NCBI GenBank assembly: GCA_025963345.1
Contig: JAOPUS010000360.1
Location: forward strand, 1 to 13,743
Direction: 5' to 3'
From: Blastococcus sp.
GTDB taxonomy: Bacteria > Actinomycetota > Actinomycetes > Mycobacteriales > Geodermatophilaceae
Length of the DNA: 13,743 nucleotides
How positions within the stretch are numbered: position 1 is the stretch's first letter; each line of letters starts with the position of its first letter. A program made the translations under genes and the position numbers. Positions 13,050 to 13,743 of the stretch are shown piece after piece. Under the pieces are notes generated by a model. The model was not told where the DNA came from. It saw nothing but the letters and a program-made list of their open reading frames with translations, and did no database searches.

Positions 13050-13513
13050 CCCCCGAGATCGTCCTGCAGGTCTTCCGCTTCGGTTTCCTGCTGCTGCTGT
13101 GGCTTTTCATCTTCGCCGCGTTCCGGGTGGTGCGGGCCGACCTGTTCGGTGGCCGCACCGGGCGGGTGGCGGCCGTCCCGCCGCGCGCTGCCGCAGCGGC
13201 GGGCCGCAAGCGCGGCCACAAGGGCCCGCGCACCCTCGTGGTGACGGCCGGCCCCCTCACCGGCACCAAGATCACTCTCGGGGAGCAACCCATCCTGATC
13301 GGCCGCGCCGACGATTCCACCCTGGTGCTGACGGACGACTTCGCCAGCTCCCGCCACGCCCGCCTGACCAACCGCGGGGGTCAGTGGTACGTGGAGGATC
13401 TCGGCTCCACCAACGGCACCTACCTCGACCAGCAGCGGGTCCAGGGACCACTGCTGATCAACCCCGGCCAGCCGATCCGCATCGGCCAGACCGCACTGGA
13501 GCTGCGTACGTGA
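13046..13513 (+). CDS. fhaB: FhaB (FipA-like): membrane-anchored FHA domain protein
   Basis: This 155-residue protein has one N-terminal transmembrane helix (about residues 5-27, rich in Leu, Phe and Trp) followed by RVVRADLFGG. A basic Ala-rich linker (GRKRGHKG) leads to an FHA domain (about 62-155). The phosphothreonine-binding residues are Gly86-Arg87 in LIGRADD, Ser102/His104 in SSRHARL and Ser121-Thr-Asn123 in LGSTNGTYLD. In Mycobacterium the equivalent protein (FipA/FhaB) is linked to PknA/PknB signalling and to the division machinery. The FHA domain should face the cytoplasm. The GTG at 13046 overlaps the stop of the linker frame after fhaA, with GGTGGGG upstream as a moderate ribosome-binding site. 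The stop overlaps the GTG of the first 77-bp repeat unit. Confidence 0.94.
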   Translation: MTPEIVLQVFRFGFLLLLWLFIFAAFRVVRADLFGGRTGRVAAVPPRAAAAAGRKRGHKGPRTLVVTAGPLTGTKITLGEQPILIGRADDSTLVLTDDFASSRHARLTNRGGQWYVEDLGSTNGTYLDQQRVQGPLLINPGQPIRIGQTALELRT

Positions 13514-13740
13514 GCGAGCTTGCGAGCGAGCCATTAGGTGCAGCAGCGTCGCGAATGCAGCCGACGAGCGCCAGCGAGGAGACGGCGTGAGCGAGCTTGC
13601 GAGCGAGCCATTAGGTGCAGCAGCGTCGCGAATGCAGCCGACGAGCGCCAGCGAGGAGACGGCGTGAGCGAGCTTGCGAGCTCACCGATGAGCAACGCAC
13701 CCTGGGGCACCCGCCCTCCGATCGCCACCGAGGAGGACGC
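13510..13740 (+). repeat. 77-bp tandem repeat: two identical units plus one diverged unit, each a self-contained minigene
   Basis: Units 13510-13586 and 13587-13663 are identical by eye. The third, 13664-13740, has the same length. Unit 3 keeps GTGAGCGAGCTTGCGAGC at its start and GCCA-C-CGAGGAG near its end but has a different middle. Each unit opens with GTG, runs 26 sense codons and carries GAGGAG about five bases before the next start. Units 1 and 2 end in TGA overlapping the next GTG as GTGA. Unit 3 ends just before the ATG at 13741, and its frame would also stop there if the next base is A. Unit 1 itself overlaps the fhaB stop. Units 1 and 2 contain a TTA leucine codon. Seven of 26 codons end in A or T, so the encoded peptides may not be selected. 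Confidence 0.88.
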
Positions 13741-13743
13741 ATG
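13741..13743 (+). CDS. Start codon of the next operon gene, probably pstP (partial)
   Basis: The window ends on an ATG preceded by a near-perfect AGGAGG ribosome-binding site (13731-13736) at four-base spacing. In related actinobacteria the gene after fhaB is pstP, the PP2C-type phosphatase that opposes PknA/PknB. No residue beyond the start is visible, so the identity rests on synteny alone. Confidence 0.45.

Noticed and set aside
12034..13371. Long minus-strand frame opposite fhaA and fhaB
   Set aside because: No recognisable domain, low-complexity composition, and it lies antisense to two genes with intact FHA motifs.
13510..13740. CRISPR array or insertion-sequence end
   Set aside because: The units are directly abutting with no unique spacers, there is no transposase, and no terminal inverted repeats flank the array. 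It is a plain tandem repeat.

Overview
The window is very GC-rich, uses GTG starts freely, and carries an fhaA-fhaB pair (FHA-domain genes of the PknB/PstP cell-wall signalling cluster) beside a tRNA-Leu(CAG). This points to an actinobacterium. Gene content and protein style (DUF222/HNH protein, DUF1707 protein, RNB ribonuclease, many 4-base stop/start overlaps) suggest Geodermatophilaceae (Blastococcus, Geodermatophilus, Modestobacter), but that family assignment is an inference. In Mycobacterium the fhaA-fhaB-pstP-rodA-pbpA-pknA-pknB cluster lies close to oriC. Two identical parS-like palindromes (3447-3460 and 11209-11222) agree with an origin-proximal position.

Layout. Positions 1-6037 hold seven genes, all on the minus strand: HhH-GPD-type glycosylase-like protein, aldose 1-epimerase, MOSC protein, small S4 RNA-binding protein, RNB (RNase II-type) ribonuclease, class I aminotransferase and carbon-nitrogen hydrolase. 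Several junctions overlap by 1 or 4 bases, so most of the run is probably one transcript. The last two form a plausible transaminase/omega-amidase pair. A 155-bp divergent gap with two inverted repeats separates this block from a plus-strand DUF222/HNH (13E12-type) gene. Then come a minus-strand GNAT acetyltransferase, a plus-strand lipoprotein, and a minus-strand TetR regulator divergent from an acyl-CoA dehydrogenase. The TetR/dehydrogenase gap contains a perfect 18+18 bp inverted repeat, very probably the operator. A PNPOx-type flavoprotein, the second parS-like site and a DUF1707 membrane protein follow. A strong hairpin terminator lies between the DUF1707 gene and the opposing tRNA-Leu.

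The right end is the start of the fha operon: fhaA, fhaB and, beginning with the last three bases, probably pstP. Its junctions are the most unusual part of the window. Every gap is filled by a short open frame that starts with a GTG overlapping the previous stop (GTGA) and ends with a TGA overlapping the next start. After fhaB this module exists as two identical 77-bp tandem copies plus a third diverged copy of the same length. Each copy has its own Shine-Dalgarno sequence, start and stop. This looks like a repeat that propagates while keeping translational coupling intact.
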